DNA of 64,000 bases, from contig CAVSBJ010000024.1 of the NCBI GenBank assembly GCA_963726105.1, forward strand, positions 744,001 to 808,000. The letters run 5' to 3'. The translations under genes and the position numbers were made by a program. Below are positions 36,285-45,109 of this stretch, piece after piece. Under the pieces are notes generated by a model that saw nothing but the letters and a program-made list of their open reading frames with translations, was not told where the DNA came from and made no database searches. The stretch's first letter is position 1; each line of letters begins with the position of its first letter. Source of the stretch: Roseiarcus sp963726105. Its GTDB lineage: Bacteria > Pseudomonadota > Alphaproteobacteria > Rhizobiales > Beijerinckiaceae.

Positions 36285-37490
36285 ATGGTTGCGCGTAATA
36301 AATCTAAAAAGACAGCAAGTTCAAAGACGAAGAAGACTGGCGCAGCCTCCACCGCGAAAACGAGGGCAAAGCGGACGACCAAGGCCGCCTCTTCCTCCAG
36401 CGCTCGAAGCCGGGTCAGCAAGAGCAAAACGGCGTCGAATACACGGGTCGCGCGCAAGACGAGCAAGACGAGCAAGACGAGCAAGACGAGTCAGGCCAAG
36501 ACGAAAAAAGTTGAGACGAAACTTGCGAAGCGAAAGCGGACGAGCGCGAGTGTCAGAACTGTGACGCGGGAATCGGCTGCGGCCAAGAGGCCGGCCAGCG
36601 CCGCTTCTCGAAAAGCGGCGCTGTCGAAGAACCCAAGCAAGGCGGCAAAAGCCGCCGTGGCCGCCAAGCGAGCGGCGGCCGTGCGGGTCCAATTGAAGGA
36701 ACAGGAAGCGAAGTTGTCGACAGCAAGCCGAGGCGCGCAAGAAGCTCGATCCGTGACTGAGAAAGGGTCAGCGCCTCTCGCTGGATCAAAGCCAAGTTCC
36801 GTTCACACCGCCCCTGTCGCCCATGCGAGCGAGACGCCGGCCCCGGCAAAGGCCGCCACGCCCGTTGTCAAGGTCCAAAAGGCGGTCGTCCCGGAAGAAG
36901 CCCCCCCGGCTAAGGCTCTGAAGAGCGCGAGCCAGCGTCAAGGCTTCAAGCTCAACGAGTTCGTGGTCTATCCCGCTCACGGGGTCGGGCAGATCGTCTC
37001 GATCGAGGAGCAGGAGGTCGCCGGCTTCAGGCTTGAGCTTTTCGTCATCAGTTTCTCGAAGGACAAGCTGACGTTGCGCGTCCCGACGTCGAAGGTCACA
37101 GGCGTTGGAATGCGCAAGATCTCGGATCCGGACGCCGCAAGGCGGTCGCTCGACATCCTGACCGGACGCGCGCGCGTCAAACGCACGATGTGGTCAAGGC
37201 GCGCCCAGGAGTACGAGACCAAGATCAATTCAGGCGATATCAATGCGATCGCCGAGGTCGTGCGCGACCTTTACCGATCGGAGGCGCAACCCGAGCAATC
37301 TTATTCGGAGCGGCAATTGTACGAGGCCGCTCTCGACCGGATGGTTCGCGAGATCGCCGCGGTGCAGAAGTCGAACGAGATCGATGCTTTGAAGGCGGTC
37401 GAGGCGCAACTGCAGAAGGGTCAAACTCGGGCTGCGAAGGCTCTTGGCCCACCGAGCGCGACAGGCGAGATTGAAGAACAGGCGGCTTGA
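36285..37490 (+). CDS. CarD-family transcription regulator with long basic N-terminal extension
   Basis: 401 residues from the ATG at 36285 (GGAGAGG at 36272-36278). The C-terminal part from about residue 219 is the CarD domain: FKLNEFVVYPAHGVGQIVSI (RNA polymerase-interacting Tudor-like part), VPTSKVTGVGMRKIS, then the helical DNA-binding part with RSEAQPEQSYSERQLYEAAL. CarD binds the RNA polymerase beta subunit and stabilises open promoter complexes. The roughly 200 residues before it are rich in Lys, Ala, Ser, Thr and Arg, like a histone H1 tail, and contain a 9-base tandem repeat. Many CarD proteins are only about 160-190 residues, so the extension is notable. The 286-base spacer before it has no gene and probably holds its promoter. 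Confidence 0.92.
   Translation: MVARNKSKKTASSKTKKTGAASTAKTRAKRTTKAASSSSARSRVSKSKTASNTRVARKTSKTSKTSKTSQAKTKKVETKLAKRKRTSASVRTVTRESAAAKRPASAASRKAALSKNPSKAAKAAVAAKRAAAVRVQLKEQEAKLSTASRGAQEARSVTEKGSAPLAGSKPSSVHTAPVAHASETPAPAKAATPVVKVQKAVVPEEAPPAKALKSASQRQGFKLNEFVVYPAHGVGQIVSIEEQEVAGFRLELFVISFSKDKLTLRVPTSKVTGVGMRKISDPDAARRSLDILTGRARVKRTMWSRRAQEYETKINSGDINAIAEVVRDLYRSEAQPEQSYSERQLYEAALDRMVREIAAVQKSNEIDALKAVEAQLQKGQTRAAKALGPPSATGEIEEQAA
36455..36490 (+). repeat. Four exact copies of a 9-base unit in carD
   Basis: CAAGACGAG is repeated four times in a row (36455-36463, 36464-36472, 36473-36481, 36482-36490). It encodes a repeated Lys-Thr-Ser unit in the basic N-terminal extension. The unit length keeps the frame, so copy number can change without breaking the gene. 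Confidence 0.9.
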
Positions 37491-37659
37491 GAATTCGGCC
37501 TGCCCGCAGTCTTCTCATGGCTGCGGGCTTCCTGGCTCGCTCGAACGGCGACAACGAGCGCTCCAGGGCGAGCCGGATCTTGGCGCGCGAGGAGGGTCGG
37601 CGCGGTTTCGCGGGTCCGGGAAACGACTGCGCAACGCAATCTCGTCGTAAGGGCGCCAC

Positions 37660-38151
37660 TTGTTCGACGTCCATCGCGTTCCCGTTTATCCGATGCTCTC
37701 GCTGTGGATTTTGGCCCTTACCGCGGCGACCCTGTTTTGGGTGGCGCTGACGGATCTGACGGAATTCAAGGTCCGAAACGAGTTCGTCGCGATCCTGGCC
37801 GGGCTCTTCGTCGCCCACGCGCTCTCATCGGGAGCGTGGGTGTCGATGCAATGGAACTTCGCCTTTGCGCTCCTGATGCTGGCGGGCGGGGCCTATGCCT
37901 ATTCGCTTCAGCAAATTGGCGGCGGCGATCTGAAACTGCTGGCCGTCGCCTTTCTCTGGACAGGCCCGTGGTTCGCCCTGCCGTTCGTGATCCTTCTCTT
38001 GATTTTTACCGGCGCATATTACGTCGCGGCCAGGTTTGGATTTGCAGCGGCCAAGCCGACCGCCGCGGGCATGCGGATTCCCCTCGCGCCGCCCCTGGCG
38101 GGGGCGCTCATTGGCGCGCTTGCGTTGGGTCTTATATCGCCCAATAGCTGA
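37660..38151 (+). CDS. cpaA: Prepilin peptidase CpaA/TadV
   Basis: 163 residues from a TTG at 37660 with AAGGG upstream; an ATG at 37693 (MLSLWIL) is the other candidate. It is an aspartyl protease of the type IV prepilin peptidase family in its short form, without the N-methylation domain. The two catalytic Asp positions are seen in ALTDLTEFKVRN and GGGDLKLL. Six hydrophobic segments place it in the inner membrane, where it cuts Flp prepilin and the TadE/F pseudopilins. First gene of the Tad locus. Confidence 0.92.
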   Translation: MFDVHRVPVYPMLSLWILALTAATLFWVALTDLTEFKVRNEFVAILAGLFVAHALSSGAWVSMQWNFAFALLMLAGGAYAYSLQQIGGGDLKLLAVAFLWTGPWFALPFVILLLIFTGAYYVAARFGFAAAKPTAAGMRIPLAPPLAGALIGALALGLISPNS

Positions 38152-38248
38152 ATTCGCGCGCAGGCGGGTCTAGCGGCGTTCCACACAAAAAATCGCGTCG
38201 GTTGAAGGCGGCTCGTCGTTGGCTTGGCGCCGACGCCGCTCGCCGAAA

Positions 38249-38425
38249 TCACGGCGACAGCGACTTGTCGAGCGCCAGCCACTGCTTGGAAACCCAAGTG
38301 CCAACCAGGCCGATCGTGGCGATTACGGCGATCAGCAGTATCCCGAGCAAGACTGTATATTCGATGAGAGCGGCGCCGTCTTCGTCTCTCAGAAACTTCC
38401 TCAAGACGGTCACTATTTTGGACAT
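38249..38425 (-). CDS. Flp-family type IVb pilin
   Basis: 58 residues from the ATG at 38425, with AGGAG upstream on the minus strand. The prepilin site reads DEDG-AALIEYTVLLG: cleavage after Gly leaves Glu at +5 and Tyr at +6, the Flp signature, followed by the hydrophobic helix LLGILLIAVIATIGLVGTWV. It is the major subunit of the Tad pilus. Unlike the rest of the locus it is on the minus strand, convergent with cpaA and divergent from cpaB, so it has its own promoter in the AT-rich spacer. Confidence 0.93.
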   Translation of the reverse strand: MSKIVTVLRKFLRDEDGAALIEYTVLLGILLIAVIATIGLVGTWVSKQWLALDKSLSP

Positions 38426-39044
38426 GCGAGCTCCTGACGGATTTGAATTGAGCGGGGTCGACGCGTTCACGCCCGAAGGCTGCGTGTGGCCATCCGCGCG
38501 CAATTATCCGCTAGGGAATGGCCAGGTCAATACCAAGTCGAACAGGACGAGTTGCAAACAAATCCACGCCCAAGGGTGTTTATTGAATAATATTGTCAGA
38601 TTAAATTCTCTTGTCCCTGGGCAGAATGAAGTTATACAAAGTCATGATGGAACTGTTATCATTTTCACTCTTGAAATTTTCTCAATTTTGCGCTCACATC
38701 AGTCGAGTATTCAACTTGTGGCACCAGTTTTTCTTTCCACTCTCAATACACTGATTCGTTTTGCTATCACGATGACAGAGGCTTACCCTAGCAAGGAATT
38801 TCAGGCGGAGTTCGGCGGATCTGGAAGGGAAAATACGCTCGCCGACAATATTGTGGAGACAACATTGTGATTGCATCAAAAATTGTTCTTGCGTTAATTG
38901 ACTGTGCTTTGATGAAACGTTGGAAAATCTGATCAATCTGCTAAGAGACCAGTCTGATCCGTTGACATAATTTGATAGATGAGCACAAGCTGATAAATAA
39001 TCTCCGGCACAAAGCGGTTCCTTTGGGGCAGGGTTAGAACAGTC
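38426..39044. other. AT-rich intergenic region between pilin and cpaB
   Basis: 619 bases without a supported gene. From about 38520 to 39010 base composition is far more AT-rich than any neighbour except the broken gene at 4.9 kb. Open frames here lack ribosome-binding sites and recognisable domains. It should carry the leader and promoter of the pilin gene on one strand and of cpaB on the other. The low GC content is typical of H-NS/MucR-type silencer targets or of acquired DNA. Confidence 0.6.
38972..38999 (+). promoter_or_regulatory. Candidate sigma-70-type promoter before cpaB
   Basis: TTGATA at 38972-38977 and TAAATA at 38994-38999 are separated by 16 bases, about 45 bases before the cpaB start. 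A perfect TTGACA is also present at 38962-38967 but without a well-spaced -10 box. Prediction from consensus only. Confidence 0.35.
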
Positions 39045-39974
39045 ATGCGCCGGAGTACGAATTTTGCAATCCTTGTTGTTGCTGTAATTCTTGGCGGCGT
39101 CGCCGCATTTCTTGCCAGGAGCTGGCTTCAAAATCATTCAGCGCGGACCGACGCTCAGAAGACTGTGCCGATCCTGGTCGCCAACGATACGCTGGCGTTT
39201 GGAGCCCCGATCGGCGCTAAGGACGTCAGAGAGGTCGATTGGCCCGTGCAATCGAGCCCGGAGGGGACATTTGCGAACTTCGCCGAGCTCACCAAGAGCG
39301 GCCGACGGATCACTATGTCTCCCTTCGTCCGCGACGAACCGATCATCGCCTCGAAGGTGAGCGCGCCGGATCAGAGAGCGTCGCTGTCGACGGTGATCGA
39401 AAAGGGAAAGCGGGCCGTGACCGTCGCGGTCGACGACGTGCGCGGAGTGGCGGGCTTCATCTTTCCGGGCGACTTCGTCGACGTGGTGTTGACGCGAACC
39501 GATAGCAGCGCCGGTCCGCAGAATTTTTCCGCAGTGATCTTGCAGCATGTCAAAGTGCTGGCGATCGATCAGATGGCCGGTCAACGCCAGGAACACCCGA
39601 CTGTCGCCAAGGCGGTTACCGTCGAGGTGGATCCCGAGCAGGCGCTGCGGATCTTGCTTGCCGCCAATGTCGGGAAGCTATCGCTAATCTTGCGCCAGCC
39701 TGCGGAAGTCGCATTGGCTCCCGACGCGAAGATCACCGATCGGGACCTGTTTAGCGATGAGGCGCCGGCGGCTCTCCCCGCGGCGCAGCCGCAGCCGGTC
39801 GCTTTTCAGCCCGGTCCGCCGCCAGCGCCCGCGCTGCCGCCGGGGGGAGCGACGCTGACGCCAGGAGCGATCCCGCCGCCTCCGCCCCCTCCTCCCGACA
39901 CGAACACCCGGAAGATCACCGTCTTTCGATCGGTCAAGAGCGACCAGTACGACGTGCCTGAAGAGTCCCAATGA
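39045..39974 (+). CDS. cpaB: Flp pilus assembly protein CpaB/RcpC
   Basis: 309 residues. One N-terminal membrane helix (FAILVVAVILGGVAAFLA), then a SAF domain beginning VPILVANDTLAFGAPIGAKD and the RcpC domain with VTVAVDDVRGVAGFIFPGDF. The C-terminus is proline-rich, with eight or so prolines in a row. CpaB is a periplasmic part of the Tad machine that supports the secretin. The stop overlaps the start of cpaC (ATGA). Confidence 0.94.
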   Translation: MRRSTNFAILVVAVILGGVAAFLARSWLQNHSARTDAQKTVPILVANDTLAFGAPIGAKDVREVDWPVQSSPEGTFANFAELTKSGRRITMSPFVRDEPIIASKVSAPDQRASLSTVIEKGKRAVTVAVDDVRGVAGFIFPGDFVDVVLTRTDSSAGPQNFSAVILQHVKVLAIDQMAGQRQEHPTVAKAVTVEVDPEQALRILLAANVGKLSLILRQPAEVALAPDAKITDRDLFSDEAPAALPAAQPQPVAFQPGPPPAPALPPGGATLTPGAIPPPPPPPPDTNTRKITVFRSVKSDQYDVPEESQ

Positions 39975-41521
39975 CGGAAGGCGGCGTGTTGAAACAGCGA
40001 ACAACCTTCCTCAATCCGCGACCGCGGGTTCCAAAGGGACCGGCGCCAGCGCGCCGCCGACGTTGGATCGCCATGCTCGCGGGCGCAGCCTCGGCTGGTT
40101 TCGGCCTCGCCCCGGCCACCGCCCCGGCTCGGGCGCACAAGGGCGGCCCATGCCACCCGGTGACCGAGCAGGTGAGCGCGATAAAGGTCACGCTCAACAA
40201 ATCGCGCACGCTTTGTTTTTCGGACCCATTCTCGACCGCCGTGATTGGCGCGCCGGAGATCGCCGACGTTCTGCCGATGACGGAGTCGATGCTCTACGTC
40301 CAGGGCAAAAAAGTCGGCGCTACCAACATTTCTGTGTTCGATCCGCAGCGGCGCCTGATGTCGGTGATCGATCTCGACGTGACGCCCGACACAACGTCGT
40401 TGCAAAACAAAATTGTCGCCAGCACCGGGGGCAGAGACATCGCTGTCACGAGCGCAAACGGCGAGATCGTTTTGAGCGGCGAGGCGAGCGACGGCTTGGC
40501 GGCCGCCCGCGCCGTCGAAGTCGCAAAGGGCCTGTCGCCGGACGCCCAGGTCGTCAACGCGATGAAGGTTTCCCCTTCACAGCAGGTCATGCTGAAGGTG
40601 CGCATTCTCGAAGTCGATCGCGATGCGGGGCGCGACCTTGGCATCAGCTGGTTCGGCAAGACGAACAGCGTGAGCTTCGCCACCGGTCTCGGCTCCCAGC
40701 CGACGACCGCGACCAACAACAGCGGCGTGTTTCCCGGGGCAGGCTCCACGGCGTCGTCGTTCGGCGTGCTGCTCGCCAACGTCGTCAACACGCATGGCGT
40801 CAGCATCGACGCGCTCTTGTCCGCGCTCGAGAGCAAGGGTCTCGTCAAGAGCCTAGCTGAACCGGATCTCGTGGCGCTGTCGGGAGAAAAGGCGACGTTT
40901 CTCGCAGGCGGCGAAATTCCCGTGCCGGTCGTGCAGGGCACGAACGCGACTAACACCACGCTCGGCATCGGCGTCAACTACACGCCGAACATATCGATCG
41001 AATGGAAGCAATTTGGCGTTGGCCTCGATTTCACCCCCACGGTCCTCAACAACGGCATCATTAATCTGCAGCTCAATCCGTCAGTGACCGAGATCAACAC
41101 GGCCAACAGCCTGAACATCAATGGAACGACCGTCCCCTCGTTGACCGAGCGCAAGGCGCATACCGCGGTCGAACTGCGCGACGGACAGAGCTTCGCCATC
41201 GCGGGCCTGCTCCAGGCCCAGGACTCCCAGAGCATCAACCAGCTTCCGTGGCTTGGCAACGTGCCGGTCCTCGGCGCCCTCTTTCGATCGACCGATTTCC
41301 AGAAGAGCCAGACCGATCTCGTCATCATCGTCTCGCCGCATCTAGTGCGGCCCGTGCGTCCGGGGCAGCATCTGGCGACGCCGTTCGACACGGCGCTTCA
41401 GTCGAACGATGTCGACCTGTTCCTGATGGGCGATACCGAACGCAAGAAGCGGTACACCGACTACGTGACCAGTGGTGGAGGCCTGCAAGGGCCTTACGGC
41501 CATATTCTCGGTGGCCAGTGA
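39971..41521 (+). CDS. cpaC: Tad secretin CpaC/RcpA
   Basis: 516 residues with a basic N-terminus and a signal peptide ending near RAHKG. The N-terminal domain has LNKSRTLCFSDPFSTAVIG and a BON-like repeat, and the secretin domain has ALSGEKATFLAGGEIPVPV and VGLDFTPTVLNNGIINLQL, ending with TDLVIIVSPHLVRPV. It forms the outer-membrane pore through which the Flp pilus leaves the cell. Translationally coupled to cpaB. Confidence 0.95.
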   Translation: MTEGGVLKQRTTFLNPRPRVPKGPAPARRRRWIAMLAGAASAGFGLAPATAPARAHKGGPCHPVTEQVSAIKVTLNKSRTLCFSDPFSTAVIGAPEIADVLPMTESMLYVQGKKVGATNISVFDPQRRLMSVIDLDVTPDTTSLQNKIVASTGGRDIAVTSANGEIVLSGEASDGLAAARAVEVAKGLSPDAQVVNAMKVSPSQQVMLKVRILEVDRDAGRDLGISWFGKTNSVSFATGLGSQPTTATNNSGVFPGAGSTASSFGVLLANVVNTHGVSIDALLSALESKGLVKSLAEPDLVALSGEKATFLAGGEIPVPVVQGTNATNTTLGIGVNYTPNISIEWKQFGVGLDFTPTVLNNGIINLQLNPSVTEINTANSLNINGTTVPSLTERKAHTAVELRDGQSFAIAGLLQAQDSQSINQLPWLGNVPVLGALFRSTDFQKSQTDLVIIVSPHLVRPVRPGQHLATPFDTALQSNDVDLFLMGDTERKKRYTDYVTSGGGLQGPYGHILGGQ

Positions 41522-41526
41522 TTTCG

Positions 41527-41943
41527 ATGGCGGATCGGTCGAAAGGTCCACGCTTCGCCCTGCGGGGCGCCATTGCGATCGCATCCCTGGCCGCGCTCCT
41601 GACAATCGCCGGCTGCTCCTCCACTGTCGGTTTCGACGACCCGTTTGCCGACTACCTTCAGCGCACCGCTCTGGTCTCGACGACCGGCGGCGACTCTCCG
41701 GCGGCGAATGTCGCCATGCAAACGGCGACGCCGTGGCCGCGCTACGCCAACGACACGAACATTCCAGCGAATGGCGCGCGGATCGCCAAGGCGATTTCGC
41801 GTTACGAAAGCGGCGCCCCAAGCGCAAGCGACAGCGCAATGCCCAGCGCGGCGAGCCCGGGCGGGAACGCCGGCGCCGGTGCGCCGAACGGCCCTTCCAC
41901 GGGAATGACGGCGTCTCCTCCCGGTCAATCCTCAGGCTATTAG
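41527..41943 (+). CDS. Small lipoprotein of the Tad locus
   Basis: 138 residues from the ATG at 41527. A signal peptide ends in the lipobox LTIAGC. The mature part contains ANVAMQTATPWPRYANDTNI and ANGARIAKAISRYESG, a pattern found in small lipoproteins in the same position of rhizobial Tad loci. It occupies the place of CpaD but is shorter and lacks a clear CpaD domain. The C-terminus is low-complexity (G, A, S, P). Probably an outer-membrane partner of the secretin. Confidence 0.8.
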   Translation: MADRSKGPRFALRGAIAIASLAALLTIAGCSSTVGFDDPFADYLQRTALVSTTGGDSPAANVAMQTATPWPRYANDTNIPANGARIAKAISRYESGAPSASDSAMPSAASPGGNAGAGAPNGPSTGMTASPPGQSSGY

Positions 41944-41963
41944 AAACGCGAAGGATCTTGTCG

Positions 41964-42491
41964 ATGCCGAAAGGCGGGCCAGCAAAAGCAGGATCGTTCT
42001 GGCGTGACGAGGATGGATCGGCGCTGGTCGAGGCGACCGTCGTCATGCCCCTCTTGCTCAGCCTCTTTCTCGGCGTGTTCGAGTTCTCGTGGTTTTTTTA
42101 CAATCAGCAGCTGGTCGTGTCGGGCTTGCGGGACGCAGCGCGCTACATGACCCGGATCGAACTCACGGACGGCAATCGCGACCCTTGCGCGCAAAAAGAT
42201 CAATACGGCGCGCTGTACACGGACGATGCAGCGAACATTGCGGCCACCGCTCAGCCTTCCACGGGCGGTTCGGCGCGCGTCAGCGGCTGGAGCGCGGCCG
42301 ATGTCACCATCAGCTGCTCTTCGAGCGCCGCGCTCGAAAACGGAAACTACGCCGACGGCTCGACCAGCATGACGATCATCGACGTTGCGACCCGCTTTTC
42401 CGATCCGTCGCTCGGGCTGTTTCAGTCTTTGGGACTGAAGACGCCCATGCTGTCCTTCTCCCATCAGGAACGGTTCTTAGGGCCGGGTTGA
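41964..42491 (+). CDS. TadE-like pseudopilin
   Basis: 175 residues starting MPKGGPAKAG. The prepilin-like segment DEDGSALVEATVVMPLLLSL is the TadE signature: Gly at the cleavage site, Glu at +5, then a hydrophobic helix. The rest is a periplasmic domain with three Cys. TadE/F proteins are minor pilins needed for Flp fibre assembly. The stop overlaps the next start (TGATG). Confidence 0.9.
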   Translation: MPKGGPAKAGSFWRDEDGSALVEATVVMPLLLSLFLGVFEFSWFFYNQQLVVSGLRDAARYMTRIELTDGNRDPCAQKDQYGALYTDDAANIAATAQPSTGGSARVSGWSAADVTISCSSSAALENGNYADGSTSMTIIDVATRFSDPSLGLFQSLGLKTPMLSFSHQERFLGPG

Positions 42492-43162
42492 TGATCATGT
42501 CCTCGTTCATCGCGCGACTGGCTCGAGATGAAGATGGCGGCCCGCTGGTCGAGGTCGCAATCATCTTGCCGATTCTGATCCTGTTTCTGTTCGGCGGGGT
42601 CGATTTCATGAATGCGCTTTACCAGTGGAACGCCGCGGCCAAGGCGGTGGAGATCGGCGCGCGCATCGCGGCGGTATCCGATCCCGTCGCTTCCGGTCTG
42701 AGCTCGATTGCGGACAATGCGCTGAGTTCAGGCCTGGCGTCGGGAAGTCCGATGCCCGACTTCACCGTCGAGTGCGACGGCGGCGCCTCGGCCTGCGCGT
42801 GCACCAGCGGCGCTTGCGACGGAATGGGGGGGTATTCGGCCGAGGCGATGGGGCTCATTGTTTATGGGCGGGCCGGAAATGGCGACTGCACGCCTCCAGC
42901 CTCTCAATATTTCGCGGGCATGTGCAACCTCCATCCCGCGATCGCGCCGCAATATGTGACGGTGGTCTACAGGCAAACTGGCCTCGGCTATGCCGGACGA
43001 AGTTTCGGCCCCGTTCCGACGATCACGGTTTCGCTCAACGCCGCTTCCTCCAGGGCCAAGCTTCCGTTCAAGTTCTTCTTCCTGCCCTTCGCCGGCCTCA
43101 ACATACCGCAGGTGACAACCACGATAACGGGGGAAGCCCTGTCGGCTTCGGCCGCCGACTAG
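42491..43162 (+). CDS. TadE/TadF-like pseudopilin
   Basis: 223 residues, starting inside the stop of the upstream gene. DEDGGPLVEVAIILPILILF is the TadE/F signature with Gly at the cleavage site and Glu at +5. The periplasmic part includes a Cys-rich loop (CDGGASACACTSGACDGMGG) that probably forms disulfides. Likely partner of the preceding pseudopilin. Confidence 0.9.
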   Translation: MIMSSFIARLARDEDGGPLVEVAIILPILILFLFGGVDFMNALYQWNAAAKAVEIGARIAAVSDPVASGLSSIADNALSSGLASGSPMPDFTVECDGGASACACTSGACDGMGGYSAEAMGLIVYGRAGNGDCTPPASQYFAGMCNLHPAIAPQYVTVVYRQTGLGYAGRSFGPVPTITVSLNAASSRAKLPFKFFFLPFAGLNIPQVTTTITGEALSASAAD

Positions 43163-43163
43163 C

Positions 43164-45098
43164 GTGCGTCTTGATTGGATGAAACTAGCGTCGTCATTGC
43201 GAGCCAGAGGGCGTCGGAAGACGCCCGTCCTCCCGGACGGGCCAGGGCTTCGTCGCTGCGCTCCTCGCAATGACGGAACTCTCGCGCGGCGCGCTCGAGC
43301 GTTGTGGCGCGACACCGACGGATTGATGGTCCCCTACGTGGCCGTCATGCTGCCGGTCCTGGTCGGCTTCGCGCTCCTCGCTCTCGATGGTTCGCGCCGG
43401 ATGAGCTTGCAGACGCAGATGCAGGCGGCAGCCGACAGCCTGGCGCTCGCCGGAGCGCGCGAACTCAACAAGCAGGCGGGCGCGGAAGCGCGCGCGATTT
43501 CCGCGATGGCGAACGCGCATGCCGCCACGAAACCGTCCAACACCCTCTTCGGTGCGGGATCGTCGCCGAATCTGGATTACACGTTCGTTTTCTATGCCAG
43601 CCTGTCAGCGGCCAGCGATGGCATCGGCGGCTCGGTCGCGAGCGGGGATTCGAACGCAAAATATGTCGCGGTGAAGATCATTCCGCAAACCTGGTCAACC
43701 GTCCTGCCGGCGACGTTCCTCAAGGCCATCTCGACCAACGCATTCGCCGTCGGCGCGGATGCGGTCGCGGGCTTCGCCGGGACGAGCGTGTGCTCGGTCG
43801 CGCCGATCTTCGTCTGCAACCCCTACGAAGAGAGCGCCGGATCGATGACCGACGCGCAGGCGACCGAGGCGCTCTATTCTGCTTTCGACGATCCGGCGAC
43901 CCTGAGGCGTGAACTCAAGCTCAATCGAAACGGTGTCGGCCCCGGCCATCTCGGCTGGCTCAACACGGCGGACGGCTGCAACGATGCGACCTGCAGAGCG
44001 AAGAACGTCGCGGGCGGGAGCGGCGCCTGTTACAGCGACGCGGGCGTGAGCCTCGCGATCGGCAATACGAACGCCGTCGAGCCCTATTTCGACACGCGAT
44101 TCGACATCTACAATCAGGACCCGCCGCTCGCCTTGCCCAGCGCCGCCCCGCCGGCAGTCAATGTGCGAAAGGGCTACCTTCCCGGACACAAGTCGAACGC
44201 TGTCGACTGGTGCAGCGCGACGCCGGCCAGCGGCTCGGCCACCTACTACACCTACCCTTCGGATCGGACCGTCGGCGTCGCGACCCGGAATTCGCCCGCT
44301 CTCACCGACGTCGCCAACCCGATCGGAATAACAGCCGGGGAGCCAGTGGTGGACTCGGGCGGCGTCTTCGCAAGCACCGCCGACAATCCCGTCAGCGTCT
44401 CAAATTCAGTCGGCCCGACGGTCACGCTCGGGGCCGTGGCCAGCGAAACCCAAGCTTCGGACGGCCTCACGATCGAATGGACGACCAGCGGATTGCCCGA
44501 GGACGTCGCGTTTCCAAACCTCGCCGGCGCCGAGGGGAACGGCCAGTGGGATTGCGCCGACTATTGGGCCATCAATCATCCCCACGGCCCCACGGCCGCG
44601 ACCGTCGGAACAGCGCTCGGCGGCGTGTGCGGCGCGCCGGCGCAGACAAGCGTCAGCCGCTACCAGGTTTACCGCTACGAAATCACCCTAGGCACGAACG
44701 CGGGCGGCATCGGCGACTGGTCGGGAAAAAACGGCTGGGCGAGCAACGGCCAACCGGATCCGCAGGGCTCCAGAATTCCAGCGGGCCACTTCCAGACCGA
44801 GAGCGGCGCGCCGTTCTGCGCCAACGCGCGCGGGGCAAGCGGCGTCGACACCACGACCGGCGGCGTCGATCGGCGCAATCTGATCGTGCCGATCATCAAC
44901 TGCCTCGCCCAGACGGCGCTCGGCAACATGAGCGACGCCGGCGCGTCCTCCAGGACGCCCGTGGCCGCGTTCGGCAAGTTCTTCATGACCCAGCCCTACA
45001 CCGCGCTCAAGGACGGCAATCTCTACGGCGAGATCACCGGGACGCCGGTCCCGGCCGACAACGTCAAAATCTTCCATCTCGTCCAGCTTTACCGTTAG
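43164..45098 (+). CDS. TadG-like pilus assembly protein with repeat-altered N-terminus
   Basis: 644 residues from a GTG at 43164; an in-frame ATG at 43179 is an alternative. From about residue 45 it is normal TadG-like: ALWRDTDGLMVPYVAVMLPV then DGSRRMSLQTQMQAAADSLA, a membrane helix followed by the Flp-locus Tad_N region. The long remainder is an extracytoplasmic domain with many Cys and Gly. Residues about 10-38 are encoded by a dispersed palindromic repeat (43192-43275), so the original start is probably lost. TadG-like proteins help anchor or assemble the pilus. Confidence 0.88.
   Translation: MRLDWMKLASSLRARGRRKTPVLPDGPGLRRCAPRNDGTLARRARALWRDTDGLMVPYVAVMLPVLVGFALLALDGSRRMSLQTQMQAAADSLALAGARELNKQAGAEARAISAMANAHAATKPSNTLFGAGSSPNLDYTFVFYASLSAASDGIGGSVASGDSNAKYVAVKIIPQTWSTVLPATFLKAISTNAFAVGADAVAGFAGTSVCSVAPIFVCNPYEESAGSMTDAQATEALYSAFDDPATLRRELKLNRNGVGPGHLGWLNTADGCNDATCRAKNVAGGSGACYSDAGVSLAIGNTNAVEPYFDTRFDIYNQDPPLALPSAAPPAVNVRKGYLPGHKSNAVDWCSATPASGSATYYTYPSDRTVGVATRNSPALTDVANPIGITAGEPVVDSGGVFASTADNPVSVSNSVGPTVTLGAVASETQASDGLTIEWTTSGLPEDVAFPNLAGAEGNGQWDCADYWAINHPHGPTAATVGTALGGVCGAPAQTSVSRYQVYRYEITLGTNAGGIGDWSGKNGWASNGQPDPQGSRIPAGHFQTESGAPFCANARGASGVDTTTGGVDRRNLIVPIINCLAQTALGNMSDAGASSRTPVAAFGKFFMTQPYTALKDGNLYGEITGTPVPADNVKIFHLVQLYR
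43192..43275. repeat. Palindromic dispersed repeat inside the 5' end of the tadG-like gene
   Basis: Perfect 12-bp terminal inverted repeats, CGTCATTGCGAG (43192-43203) and CTCGCAATGACG (43264-43275), enclose smaller hairpins (GCGTCGGAAGACGC and GTCCTCCCGGAC). CGTCATTGCGAG ends are typical of a common MITE-like element of proteobacterial genomes. It is read in frame as part of the gene. Confidence 0.85.
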
Positions 45099-45109
45099 GG
45101 GATGGGGCG

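Noticed and set aside
36455..36490. Tandem repeat considered as a CRISPR-like array
   Set aside because: The 9-base units have no spacers and are in-frame coding repeats. No CRISPR array was seen anywhere in the window.
38202..38870. Plus-strand open frame of 222 codons across the pilin gene and AT-rich spacer
   Set aside because: The first part is antisense to the clear Flp pilin and the rest has no domain or ribosome-binding site.
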